Positions 7,301 to 17,300 of a stretch of DNA of 18,853 nt are shown one piece after another. The stretch comes from Baffinella frigidus (lineage: Eukaryota; Cryptophyceae; Cryptomonadales; Baffinellaceae): positions 849,388 through 868,240 of the forward strand of contig MU646355.1 of assembly GCA_026770585.1 (NCBI GenBank). The letters run 5' to 3'. The stretch's first letter is position 1; every line of letters begins with the position of its first letter. Under the pieces are notes generated by a model. The model did no database searches. It was not told where the DNA came from and was given only the letters and a program-made list of their open reading frames with translations. Position numbers and translations under genes: made by a program.

Positions 7301-7948
7301 AGGCTGACCAGCCGCCACGCGAGAGGGAGCTGCTGCTGCTCGAGGGAAGGATGCGGGGTTAGGGTTTAGCCGCGGCCTGACGGCGAGGCCCGCGAACTGC
7401 TGAACCCTAAACCCTAAGCCCCAAACCCTAAGGCTCTGAACCGAGTGAACCGAGGCAAGGGAGCGTACCCTGCCCGATCCCCATGATCCCCTTGATGGGC
7501 GTAATCAGCTGGTAGAACGTGAAGATGATGCTCATGATGTGCACCCCCGAGCCCATCATCCACAGCATGAAAGCTGCGCGCGCGCCCCGCGTGTCAGCCA
7601 CAGCCACCTGCTCCCGCACGCGACCCAGCGCGCCCGCGCCCGTAGCGGCAGGGAAAAGCAACGCTGTCTGCGCCATAAGAACCCACCAGCAGCTCGTGGA
7701 GAGGTGCGACGCTCACCGGTCATCATGAACTGCTTGCCGGGCGAGATGGCGATCTCCCACGCCTTGGCATCGAGGAACTGGCGCTTCTTCTCCTTGGTCA
7801 CCTCAGTCTTCACCCGAGCCCCACCATCATGCACCTCCATCTGCCCAGTCGGCTCAACCTGACCCGCCGTCGTGATCAGCGCCCCCCGGTCCGCCCGCTG
7901 CAGCCCCTCCGCCCCAAACAGCCACTTGCGCTCCGGGAATGCCGCCAT
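4302..7948 (-). CDS. EMC4: ER membrane protein complex subunit 4 (EMC4)
   Basis: Spliced gene, join of 7948-7717, 7573-7469, 6026-5918 and 4380-about 4302, read on the - strand. EMC4 is part of the ER membrane complex that inserts and folds multipass and tail-anchored membrane proteins. Start: ATG at 7948 (MAAFPERKWLFG), with a polar N-terminus of about 60 residues. A conserved WEIAISPGKQFMMTAFMLWM block leads into TM1 (about residues 78-103). A second hydrophobic segment follows in exon 3 (LVYVACQLGVLLFITHR), then the family hallmark MGLLPTSASDW. All three splice joins restore frame: phases 1, 1 and 2 (T|A, Q|V|F, H|R|F). Donors are GTGAGC, GTACGC and GTGGGT. The C-terminus after the PPAEY stretch is uncertain because it dissolves into repeats. 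Order and motifs match human and plant EMC4 as I remember them. Head-to-head with AK7. Confidence 0.88.
4461..4730 (-). repeat. Three upstream echoes of EMC4 exon 4
   Basis: On the - strand, copies start at 4487, 4626 and 4730, upstream of the true exon start at 4380. Each has an AG before GTTCG-like sequence and then the codons for MGLLPT (the distal one is diverged). The 4578-4626 copy extends to the SDW region but has one extra T, which shifts the frame. Confidence 0.8.
4816..4924. mobile_element. Fold-back element, family E
   Basis: Perfect 19-bp arms CGAAGCCCACTGTGTGGAC and complement. The interior (about 4837-4905) matches, in inverted orientation, the segment at about 6050-6140. A related arm recurs at 5022, at 10710-10801 and at 11542. 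Confidence 0.8.
4925..5192. other. EMC4 intron 3 segment, mixed
   Basis: Holds a small hairpin (ATTTCGACCG/CGGTCGAAAT near 4932-4957), a lone family E arm relative at about 5022 and degenerate CCCTAAC-type filler from about 5130. No exon seen. Confidence 0.4.
5193..5750 (-). repeat. Four downstream echoes of EMC4 exon 3
   Basis: On the - strand, copies of the 3' part of exon 3 lie at 5750-5676, 5599-5536, 5363-5289 and 5254-5193. Each ends in CTCACAG-like sequence with a GT, like the true exon donor. They repeat the codons for the second TM segment with increasing substitutions toward the far copy. Spacers include short telomere-like patches and a TTTGTACC motif at 5464. Confidence 0.85.
5798..5906. 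mobile_element. Fold-back element, family F, degenerate copy
   Basis: Outer arms AGCTCTGCCTGAG and its imperfect complement (GCAGGCAGAGCT). Same arm as the well-preserved copy at 9440-9554 in an AK7 intron. Confidence 0.6.
5918..6026 (-). CDS. EMC4: EMC4 exon 3
   Basis: 109 nt between GCGCAG| and CACAG|GTGGGT. It encodes VFKGLEDTARDLGADLIL and then the second hydrophobic segment. VFK..ED is close to the plant-type EMC4 VFKPFED. It sits between 5' echoes upstream and 3' echoes downstream. Confidence 0.87.
6050..6140 (-). repeat. Dispersed repeat shared with the family E interior
   Basis: Its reverse complement (CTCAGATTTGCCCTGGTCTT, then a TACC and CGCGTGCTTT stretch) matches 4837-4905. Here it lacks the CTGTGTGG arms and lies between two exon 3 echoes. 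Confidence 0.65.
6152..6347 (-). repeat. Two upstream echoes of EMC4 exon 3
   Basis: On the - strand, copies begin at 6185 and 6347. Each has GCGCAG before TGTTCAAG and runs through the codons for FK(G/R)L(Q/E)DTARDL. Spacing from the true exon start (6026) is 159 and then 162 bp, a tandem period of about 160 bp. A further CACTGCGCGAG fragment lies at 6301. Confidence 0.85.
6390..6530. other. EMC4 intron 2 segment with fold-back core remnant
   Basis: 6400-6455 contains a GTAGGACCACCATATGCTCC / CTGCAGTAGGGTCCTA core like that of families A-C, with TGAACCGTGG/TGATTCACTGG flanks. Nothing else recognised. Confidence 0.4.
6531..6600. repeat. Imperfect hairpin with TTTGTACC-type arms
   Basis: Left CCGAGGTCAAG...GATTTGTAC and right GGTACAAATCCCCCGACCTT form an imperfect inverted repeat. 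Confidence 0.6.
6622..6755. repeat. Imperfect hairpin
   Basis: Arms CCACCACCATCCCTCAC and GTGAGGGTTGGTGG flank about 100 bp of non-coding DNA. Confidence 0.55.
6841..7006. mobile_element. Fold-back element, family D, near-perfect
   Basis: 166 bp with 62-bp arms (6841-6902 and 6945-7006) that I count as matching at 60 of 62 positions. Ends are ATAGGCTAACG / CGTTAGCCTAT. The inner arm contains CCTACGGTAGG and the loop contains CCTAGG modules like families A-C. High arm identity suggests recent insertion or gene conversion. Confidence 0.85.
7045..7249. repeat. 23-bp inverted repeat pair in EMC4 intron 2
   Basis: 7045-7067 (CCACCAGCAACCCGTAGCAG plus CTT) is repeated as an exact complement at 7227-7249. 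CCGTAGCAGCTTAT recurs at 8733 in AK7 intron 2. Confidence 0.7.
7356..7436 (+). repeat. Short telomere-like patches in EMC4 intron 2
   Basis: GGGTTAGGGTTTAG at about 7357 (G-rich on +) and a C-rich run at 7402-7436. EMC4 introns hold far less telomere-like filler than the AK7 introns. Confidence 0.7.
7469..7573 (-). CDS. EMC4: EMC4 exon 2 (TM1)
   Basis: 105 nt between GCGCGCAG| and GGGCAGG|GTACGC. It encodes A then FMLWMMGSGVHIMSIIFTFY and ITPIKGIMGIGQ. This corresponds to the first membrane segment of EMC4 and the conserved P-x-K/Q loop after it. Confidence 0.87.
7717..7948 (-). CDS. EMC4: EMC4 exon 1
   Basis: 232 nt, 77 codons plus one base, ATG at 7948 to ACCG|GTGAGC. It contains KKRQFLDAKAWEIAISPGKQ, matching the EMC4 region just before TM1 (E/K..W-(D/E)-IA..P.KQ). 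The upstream frame is open, but MAAF is the only nearby Met and fits the family N-terminus. Confidence 0.85.
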
Positions 7949-8122
7949 CGCCAGCCCGTTCTTGGAGCCATTGGCCCAATTTGTCAACTTTTGGCCAAGA
8001 GTTGACTTTTCACTCGAAATTCCAAAATCCGTTGGCGACGTTCTGGCAAGGGATCGTCCCTTACTGTTGTTGGGAGAGAGATCGTGCAGCGGCGCTTCTG
8101 AGGAGCACAGCAGAGGAACAGG
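7949..8122. promoter_or_regulatory. Likely shared promoter between EMC4 and AK7
   Basis: The start codons of the two divergent genes are 174 bp apart. The gap holds a CCAAT-like palindrome ATTGGCCCAAT (7970-7980) and an inverted repeat with arms GTCAACT/AGTTGAC around TTGGCCAA (7983-8006). There are no telomere-like repeats or TATA box. Function is inferred from position and symmetry only. Confidence 0.5.
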
Positions 8123-8383
8123 ATGCCCGCGCTCAAGTACTTCATCCACGAGTGCGATGGCTACTTCGGGAAGGTCATGGGCGACTATGTGCGGAACCAC
8201 GCGCTCCCCGAGGAGCAACCGACCATCTGCGGGTCGCTCATCGACCCGCGAAACAAGCCCACGTGGGCGGACGAGGTGGTGCGGTCCGACGACCTCCTTG
8301 CTCTGAAGAAGGCGCTGCTCACGGCTGACGTGATCATCTACGACGTGTCCACCTCCCCGAAAGACGCGACGTCGGCGCTCAAG
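8123..8383 (+). CDS. AK7: AK7 exon 1
   Basis: 87 codons, MPALKYFIHECDGYFGKVMG to DATSALK, donor AAG|GTGCTC. An in-frame TGA at 8099-8101 just upstream supports the ATG at 8123. It covers the first beta strand of the SDR-like domain (YFIHECDGYFGK) and the TADVIIYDVS strand. Confidence 0.88.
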
Positions 8384-11300
8384 GTGCTCCTCCCGGTCCG
8401 GGCAGACTGTCGTGGCCGGATCGCGGCGACAGGCGGCGCTGCTGGTGGCAGCGCCGCGTCCTGGAGCTGAATCCAGCATTCTGGCGTCAACCCGCGTCGT
8501 GCACACACCATCGGGCCCCATCCTTGCAAGGCGTACAGCTGCCTCCCCCGCCACACCGTGCAATGAATCTCAGCTCTCCCCACAGGTGCTGCTCAAGTAC
8601 GACTACGCGGAGAACCCCGAGGACGAGACGGAGAAGGTGATGATCGGGGTGTCGTCGCTGCTCTCGTGGGCGTCAAACTCCACGCCCAAACCCGCGGATG
8701 GGGAGGAGCCCCCCGAGATGAAGGTCTGCCACCGTAGCAGCTTATCATCGGGGTTTCAAGACCTTGGATGTGTACCAAGGAATCAAGGAAATCCTTGTCG
8801 AGCCATCTATCCACCCGGAGGAAATTCCTAGGTCCCTAGGGATTTCCTACCGTAGGGTCCTATTCAATGATTAAAAGGGGTTATTCCTTCGGACAAATAG
8901 ACTGAGACACGCCCGCAAATGGGGAGGACTCGCTCGAGATGAAGGTCAGTGCTCAGTCTCAGTCTATTTGGGCGCGCCAATTTGGTGTGCCCGGGATTTT
9001 TTTCGCTCCAAAGTGGACGGATTTCTTCCGGAAACCGAGAATGCCAGCTTGAGAATAGTCGGTCAACCCGAGTGAGGTAGAGCTTGCAGTCCTTGAAGTG
9101 CGCAAGTCTCTTGAATGGACCACCGCGCCAGGCCAGAAGTTCAACTTTCGAGATCGTGTAGCAAAATGACATTTCGTTCGTGTAAAGTTGATTCTACTCA
9201 AGAAACACGCCAAAAGTTATGGGACTTGGAGCTCTTTGCCGCGGGTATAATTTTTTAAAAAGCAATTTGTACCAGGATTTGAGAACGAGTGTGTGTGAAA
9301 AATGAACTTGTGCCATGGCGCGGCCCGAGTGGTTCACAAAACAAAAATGTACCACTGGTTGGCCACACCTTGAAAACAATTCACTCCGCGTACACACATT
9401 TACAGGTAACTTTCACGAGGTTCCACTCAAGAGACTCCAAGCTCTGCCTGAGTAAAACTGGGCTCGCCATAAAACGAATTTAGAGCAGAAGCTCCGGTTC
9501 AAAAGGGCAACTGAACTGCTTTTATGGCGAGCCCAGTTTTACTCAGGCAGAGCTAGGAATCGGCCAGATCCAGCAGAGACGCGAGACTCGGGGGGCTGCC
9601 CGCAGGCGCACGCGAGTGTTTTGAGGAAGCTGTCGTGTCCCGGGTGTACTTACGCCAGTGTTCTGGGGAACCGATCGCGTCCCTCCTCACGAGAGTGTTT
9701 TGAGGAACGGATCGCGACCCGGGTGTATGCACGCCAGTGTGTCCAGGAATGGATCGCGTCCAGGGTGTACTGAGGCCAGTGTGTTTAGGGGTGGATCGCG
9801 TCCAAGGTGTACGCACGCTAGTGTGTTGAGGAATGTATCTCGTCCTGCACGTGCTGACCTCGGCGGAGGCGTTTTTTTTATCAGAAACAGCTTTTCGATG
9901 GACGGCTACCGAGATACAGGTTATTAGAGCACGCGACTGAATCGATCGCGTCCTTTCAGGTGCATACGTCGGTGGAGGCGGACACGCGCGTGTTTTGAGA
10001 AATGGAGCGTTTTGAGGAAGCTGTCGCGTCCAGAGTGTCCTGACGCCAGTGTGTTGAAGAACGGGTCACGTCCGGCAGGTGCTGACGTCGGTGGAGGCGG
10101 ACACGCGAAAGCCGCACCCTAACTACAAGGGGCAGGTCTGCCTCCCAGCTCTGCATCAGTCTATTTTAGCCCCGGCACATAATAGATTCTATTTCGCAAG
10201 GTGTCCACCCAGAATATTCCTGGTACACATCCGGATAGTTACAAACCCTAAAAAAGAGTTGAGCCAAAAATGGCCTCCCAGCTCTGTCTCAGTCTATTTT
10301 AGTCCCGGAACAGATAGATTATTTTTGGCGAGGTGCCCATCTAAAGATTCCTGGAACGAAATCGGTTATTTTGAACCCCCCTAAAAATGCGAAATGGCTG
10401 ACCAGCCTCCTAGCCTTTTCTCTTGTCAGGATTTCGATGTTTTTTGAAGCAGGAATTACATTTAGGCATTTCTGAAGTTATCTTTGCTTCTATGCGCACC
10501 AATTTGGCGAGCCCGGGCTCTTTTCCACCCCCGAAGTTGATGGATTTGCACCAGAAACCCAGGATGTTAAGTTGACAATCGTCCGTCAACCCGCGCGAGG
10601 CAGAGGTGGTGAGTAACTCCCCCCGCGGGGGCGTGGTTCGTAGACGTCCACGGACACGAACCACGCCCCCTACGAACCACGCCCCCTACGAACCACGCCC
10701 CCGTGTGGGGCCCGCTGTGTGGGGCTGAGGAGGCCTAGAGCCCGCTGTGTGGGGCTGAGGAGGCCTGGAGGACTAGGCCTCCTCAGCCCCACACAGCGGG
10801 CTTCGAAGGGCTTCGTGGTTCGTACGAACCACCGCGCTCGTCAAAAAACGCTGCTTGGCGGGGGCTTAAACCCTAAACCCTAAACCCCAAACCCCAAACA
10901 CTCGACACGCAACACGCAACACGCAACACTCGACCCTCGTCTCTCTCTCTCTCGGTGACCACGTCACGGTCTGCGAACAACAGATTTTCAACACCCAGAC
11001 ACCTGCGCAGCTCCGACCCAAGGTTTCGCAATTTTATGAATCTGCAATCCTTTTCACCGTACACCTAAACTCTGGTCTCTCTCTCTCTCGCGAACAGGTG
11101 ACGGTATATCGTAGCAAACCCCTAAACCCTAAACCCTAAACCCTAAACCCTAAACCCAAACCCTAAACCCTAAACCCCAAACTCTAAAACCTAAACCCTA
11201 AACCCTAAACCCTAAACCCAAACCCCAAAAACCCAAACCCTGAACCCTAAACCCTAAACCCTAAACCCTAAAACCTAAACCTTGAAGCAGGTGACGGTGG

Positions 11301-14300
11301 AGAACCTGATCATGAACAAGGGTAACCAGAAGAAGGACAAGCTGCGCACATACATCGTCTGGTCCGGACTCCTCTACGGGTGACACCCTCAGCCCTACGC
11401 CCAACACCCTCAACCCTCATCCCAAAACCCTGTCTGTGTTGACCCTTAACCCTACCTGATCATGAACGAGGGTAACCAGAAGAAGGACAAGCTGCGCACA
11501 TACATTGTCTGGTCCGGGCTTTTGTACGGGTGTGTCCCTAGTCCAACCCCACACAGCGGGCTTCGAAGGGCTTTTCGGGCTCTCAGAGCCCGAGTTTCCG
11601 TTACCTTATCCACCCAGAGGCCTGTATAGGCACACATACATCGTCTGGTCGGGGCTCCTTGACGGGTGCGTCCCACCCATACTCCCCGAGGCTTGAAAAT
11701 GACTTCGCATGCTGCTACCATGAAAAACAATCCTTTTTTCCCTTCGAGTCCTGATTCACGACACCGCCAGAGCAGTTCCCGGCCAGAACGAATGTCTAGC
11801 TACGCCCCCCCCCTCGCCATGTGGTGATGCGGAGGTGTTGCGAACAATTAAATCACGGGTTCGTGCAGGTGCGGGGAGGGGGTGCTGCACTCGCTGTTCC
11901 AGTGCTCGAGGCTCGGCGCCAAAAAACATCAAAAATTCATAAGACGTATTTAATCTCATCGCGTTGCCTAGAGCTATTCCGGTAGGACTTGTCGCCTTTT
12001 TGATTTCGAGACTTCGAGACTTCGAGACTTCATTTGTACCATGAGATTTGAAACGGTGTGTTTTAAAACGTTTTACGCCCTTTAAAACCTTTTTGAAGTC
12101 TGAAATCTTGAAATCTCGAAGTCGAAAACGCGATAAGTCCTACCGGAATAGCTCTAGGCAAGGTGTGGGGGAGGGTTAGGCTCCAGGGTGTAGGGTGTGT
12201 GGTCTAGGGTTGAAGGGTCAGACCAGCCCTGCTGGCAACAACTCTGGAAGCACGCCCGGACGCTGCCCCTTGTCTCCGTCCTTACCCCCTGCGGTAAGTC
12301 CTACCGGAATGGCTCCAACAGATTCTGTTTCGCCAAGCGTCCACGCACCCCTGATTTTTCATAAACATTTTTCATGAATGTTCCATAAATATCGTGTGCT
12401 GTAAATATTCATCGTGGGTTTTCGATATATTCTCGCCACAGTCCCGTGAAGAGCATCTCACGGGTTTCCGGTGCGTGCGTGCAGGTGCGGGGAGGGGGTG
12501 CTGCACTCGCTGTTCCAGTGCTCGTGGCTCGGGACGCACAAGGCGATGCCGGTCATCGGCAACGGCGCCAACAAGATCCCCATGATCCACGTCAAGGTTC
12601 AAACCCGAACCCCTAACACGTCAAGGTCTGCGAACGAGAGCCGTTTAAGACCTAGAGCCATTTAAACCCTAAAAGTGACAGCGATTAAAACCTAAAATAC
12701 CGGGATTTGTACCGGGAATCCTTTAAATAGACGCCTTGCGAAAGGACGCACAAAGCGATGCCGGTCATCGGCAACGGCTCCAACAAGATCCCCATGATCC
12801 ACGTCAAGGTCTGCAAACGAGAATATAGTTGACTGAATTTGCCTTTTTTTGTACCACGGCGGTGTGTGAACTGGGCGGGAACAGTACCAGGGAACGTTAT
12901 TTTCAGTCAACTTCCGTGGCTCAAGGGACGCACAAGGCGATGCCGGTCATCGGCAACGGCTCCAACAAGATCCCCATGATCCACGTCAAGGTAGCCCCAA
13001 TTTCCTCTAAACCCTACACCCTAAGCCGTCAAGGTCTGCGAACGAGAAGGTGGTTGACTAAATCGGTGGGGGTTGTTGGTTGACTAAATCGGTGGGGGTT
13101 GTACCAGGGCGGTGTGTGGACCGGTACCATGAGATCCTTCAGACCTACACCCTACACCCTACACCCTAAACCTCAAAACCAAACCCGAATAGGACCTGGC
13201 AGGGATCGTCCTGGCGGTGGCGGACAAGAAGCCCGACTCTCCCTAAACCCCGCACCCTAAACCCTAAACCCTAAACCCTAAACCCTAAACCCTAAACCCT
13301 AAACCCTAAACCCTAAACCCTAAACCCCGCACCCTACACCCCGCACCCCGCACCCTAAACCCTGACATCTTCCCCCTCCACAGAACCATGCGCGGCGCTT
13401 TCCCCTGAAACCCTCATCCCGAAAGCGTAACCCCGTGCAGGACCTGGCGGGGGTCGTGCTGGCGGTGGCGGACAAGAAGCCCAACGAGACCAACTCCATC
13501 CTCGCCGTCGATCAGGCAAAAACTAAACCCCAGACCCCAACCCTAAACCTAAACCCCAGACCCCAACCCTAAGCCTACTCTGCAGCCCCCAAAATCTGCA
13601 AACCCTAAACCCTAACCTCTAAACCCTAGCCCCCAAACCCTAAACCCCAAACCCTAAACCTAAAACAACGAAACCCTCACCTCCAAACCCTAACAAGTAA
13701 CCCCTGAATCCAGGGTAAGACGCCGCTATTGGAGGTGGCACGAGCGATTTCCAAAGTGCTGCAGAGCGGCTCAAAAAGGAAACCCTAAATCCTCCTAAGC
13801 CCTTAACCCTAGCCCTAAATCCAGGGGGGGGGCGCCTCTTCTGGAAGCGGCGCGAGGGACCTCGAGGGTGCTGCAGAGCGGGGAGAACCCTGGATTATAA
13901 CCCCTAACCCCTAAATCAAACCGTCACCCAGAGTGAGACGCCGCTATTGGAGGTGGCGTGAGCGATTTCCTAAGTGCTGCAGAGCGGGGCGGTGGAGCAA
14001 TGAAACCCCACACCCCAAACCCTTACACCCTAGCCCTGCATCCAGGGGGAGACGCCGCTGCTGGAGGTGGCACCAGCGATCTCGAAGGTGCTGCAGAGCG
14101 GCTCAAAAAGGAAACCCTAAATCCTCCTAAGCCCTGAACCCTAGCCCTAAATCCAGGGGGGGCCGACTCTTCTGGGGGTGACACGAGCGAGGTGGGACAA
14201 TGAAACACTGAATCCCACAACCTAAACCCTAAACCGCAAGCCAGGGGGAGACGCCGCTGCTGGAGGTAGCGCGAGCGATTTCGAAGGTGCTGCAGAGCGG

Positions 14301-17300
14301 CGAAGTGGAGCAGTACTCGCTCGACAAGTACCTCGAGTTCATGGCCGCCAACAAGGTCGTATCCGAAACCCGAAACCCGGAACCCGAAACCCGGAACCCG
14401 AAACCCGAAACCCGAAACCCCACCCGAAACCCCACCTCAACCCTAAACCCTATCCAGTCTGTGTCGACCCTAAACCCTGAACCCTGAACCCTATAACCCC
14501 AAACCCCTAAACCCCAAAGCCCCTAGACCCCAAACTTCTCAACCCTACAAACAAAACATACCGCACACCCTAAACCCCAAACCCTAAACCCTGAACCCCA
14601 ACGCACAGGAGCCGCACGCGAACTCGATCGTGATGCAGCTCAACATGCGCATGTCGATGCTCGCTGAAGGAGTCCCCGTGTCCGTCGCGACCGCGCTTGG
14701 GTACCAGCGCCCCCCCCGGAATCGATCCCCCCAGTGCAAACACGGCCCTGCCGTAAAGTCTCTTAGGGATTCTGGAGATAACAGAAGGCGTGTCGATGCT
14801 CACTGGGGGCGTCCCCGTCAGTGTCGCGACCGCCCTTGGGTACCAGCGCCCCCCCCCGATATCGCCCCCCTCGCGGTACAAACACACGGTGCCGAAAAGT
14901 CCGTTAGGGATTCTCGAGCGCGGCGTTCCCGTCAGTGCCGCGACCGCGCTTGGGTACCAGCGCCCCCCCCCCGGAATCGACCCCCCCGTGGTACAAACGC
15001 GTCCTGCTGAAAAGTACCTTAAGGATTCCCTAGCTGGACATCGCTGATGGCGTTCCCGCGAGTGACCGCGCGTGTACCTTGCGGATTCCCTGATCACGAA
15101 TCCCTAATCCAAACCCCCTAGTCCCTGGTCCCTACACTCACACCTCAAACCTAGCCCCCTCCCCCCCACCATCCCTAACCCATAAACTCTCAACTCGGAC
15201 CCCTAAACCCCAAACCCTATCAACCCGAACCGCTAAAATCCCAATCCATAAACCCTAACCCACACACCAGGTACGGCCCGGAAGCAGAGGTACCATAGCC
15301 ACAACCATAACCATGACCATAACCATAACCATAACCATGACCATGACCATAACCATAACCATAACCATAACCATAACCATAACCATAACCATAACCATAA
15401 CCATGACCATAACCATGACCATAACCATAACCATAACCATAACCATAACCATAACCATAACCATAACCATGACCATAACCCTCAACCCCTGAACATAAAA
15501 ACCCTCATCCCCCAAACCCTAACCCTAAACCCTACCCTCAAACCGTAAACCCGCATCCCCTAACCCCCCACCCCTACACCCAAACCCTAAACCCTAACCC
15601 CCAACTCCAAACCCAGGTATGGCCCGGAAGCAGAGGCGTGGCACTCCGGGGCGGGTCTCGTCGCTAACATCGAAAAGGTCTCTTCCCCCCCCCAAAGTTG
15701 ACAGGTTTGTACCGTGCACCGAGGACGTTAACTTAAGAATAGTCTGCGAGGTGGCGGGTCTCGTCGCTAACATCGAAAAGGTCGCGCCCTCTCCCAAAGT
15801 TGACAGGTTTGTACCACGCACTGAGGACGTCAACTTAAGAATAGTCCGCGAACCCGGCTGTGGCGGTCGCAAACGCGGATAAGGTCTAGCTCTGCCTTAC
15901 TCGGGCTGACTGCTAGACTTTTCTCAAGTTGACATGCTGGGTGTGCGGTACAAATCCGTCAACTTTGGAGCGGAGAAGAGCCCGGGCTCACCATATTGGT
16001 GATATTGAGCTCACAATACTGGTGATCCCAAAAAGACTGAGAAAGAGCTAGAAGGCAAACGTCGCGAAGGTGCGGACCAGCTACCGATTCGGGGTTAGGG
16101 TGATTCAGCATGCTGCATGGACTCGGCAAGGGGACCAAATCCTCAACCCCAAACCGTATGCCCAGGTGGTCGAAAAATACCGTGAATGGCGGAACCTGCA
16201 ACCATGAACCCCAATCATCCCACCACCTAAACCCTGACCACCTTATCACCCAAACTCTAATCACCTCATCACCAAACACCTCATCGCCTAAACCCGTCAC
16301 GCATGTCAAACAACACCTCCCTGAACCCGAAAACCTAAAAACTTAAACCCTAATCAGGTGGTCGAAGAGTACCGTGAATGGCGGAACCTGCAACCGGTGC
16401 GCGTTCTCTTCTACGGCCCCCCTGGTTCAAACCCGAACCCCTAAACCCCAAACCCTGAACCCCAAACCCCAAACCCCAAACCCCAAACCTTAAACACCAA
16501 ACACCAAACACCAAACACCAAACCCTGAACCCCAAACCCTAAACCTTAAACACCAAACACCAAACCCCAAACCCCAAACCCCAAACACTAAACCCCAAAC
16601 CCCACACCCTAAAACCCTAACCCCAAAACCAGGCACGGACTGGTTCCCGGGGGCGGACGGGCGGCTGTACCTTGCCAAGGACTTCGCCCAGGAGTACCAG
16701 GTTACCACCCCAAACCCCTAAACCCCGAAACCCTAGTCAAATTTCCCTAAACCCTAGACCCTAAGCCCTTATCACGGTACCCTCAACGCCCAACCAGATT
16801 ACGAGCGTAAGAACCCTGTGGGGTTGGAACCCAAAACCCGGATCCCTGCACCCGACTGGCCTGTTTTATCTCAGAAAAGGGATTCTAAAATCCGTTTTCT
16901 TAAGTCAATTCCTACACAAATTCGTCAACTTATTCTTTTCCCTACGCATAAGTTGACAGATTTGAAGGGGGAATGACTTAAGAAAACGAATTTTAGAATC
17001 CTTTTTCTGAGATAATGTTAGTGGGGTAGGCAGAGCTCTCCCCGCTACGCCCCCCCCGGGCACGGACTGGTTCCCGGGTCGGACGGGCGGCTGTACCTTG
17101 CCAAGGACTTCGCCCAGGAGTACCAGGTTGTCCTCAACCCTGAAAACTAAACAATGCACCAGATTACGAGCCCTGCACCCTGAACCCTAAAGTATACCCT
17201 AAACCCTAAACCCTAAACCCTGAACCCTGAACCCTGAACCCTGAACCCTGAACCCTAAACCCTAAACCCTAAACCCTGAACCCTATACTACCAGCATGCC

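Noticed and set aside
7556-8563. Long open frame on the - strand (335 codons) as one gene
   Set aside because: Only its 7717-7948 part is EMC4 exon 1. The upstream part is antisense to AK7 exon 1 and the promoter, and the downstream part is intron read-through.
10079-10384. A 101-codon gene starting MLTSVEADTRK
   Set aside because: Only 10079-10135 is AK7 exon 3; the rest is read-through into the 133-bp tandem repeat.
13714-14203. Mutually exclusive alternative exons
   Set aside because: Copies of exon 7 lack the 3' half and a donor in frame; several have frame-disrupting changes. The same holds for the echoes of the other exons.
15255-15515. Open frame of repeated Val-Met on the - strand
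   Set aside because: It is the translation of the ACCATA hexamer array.
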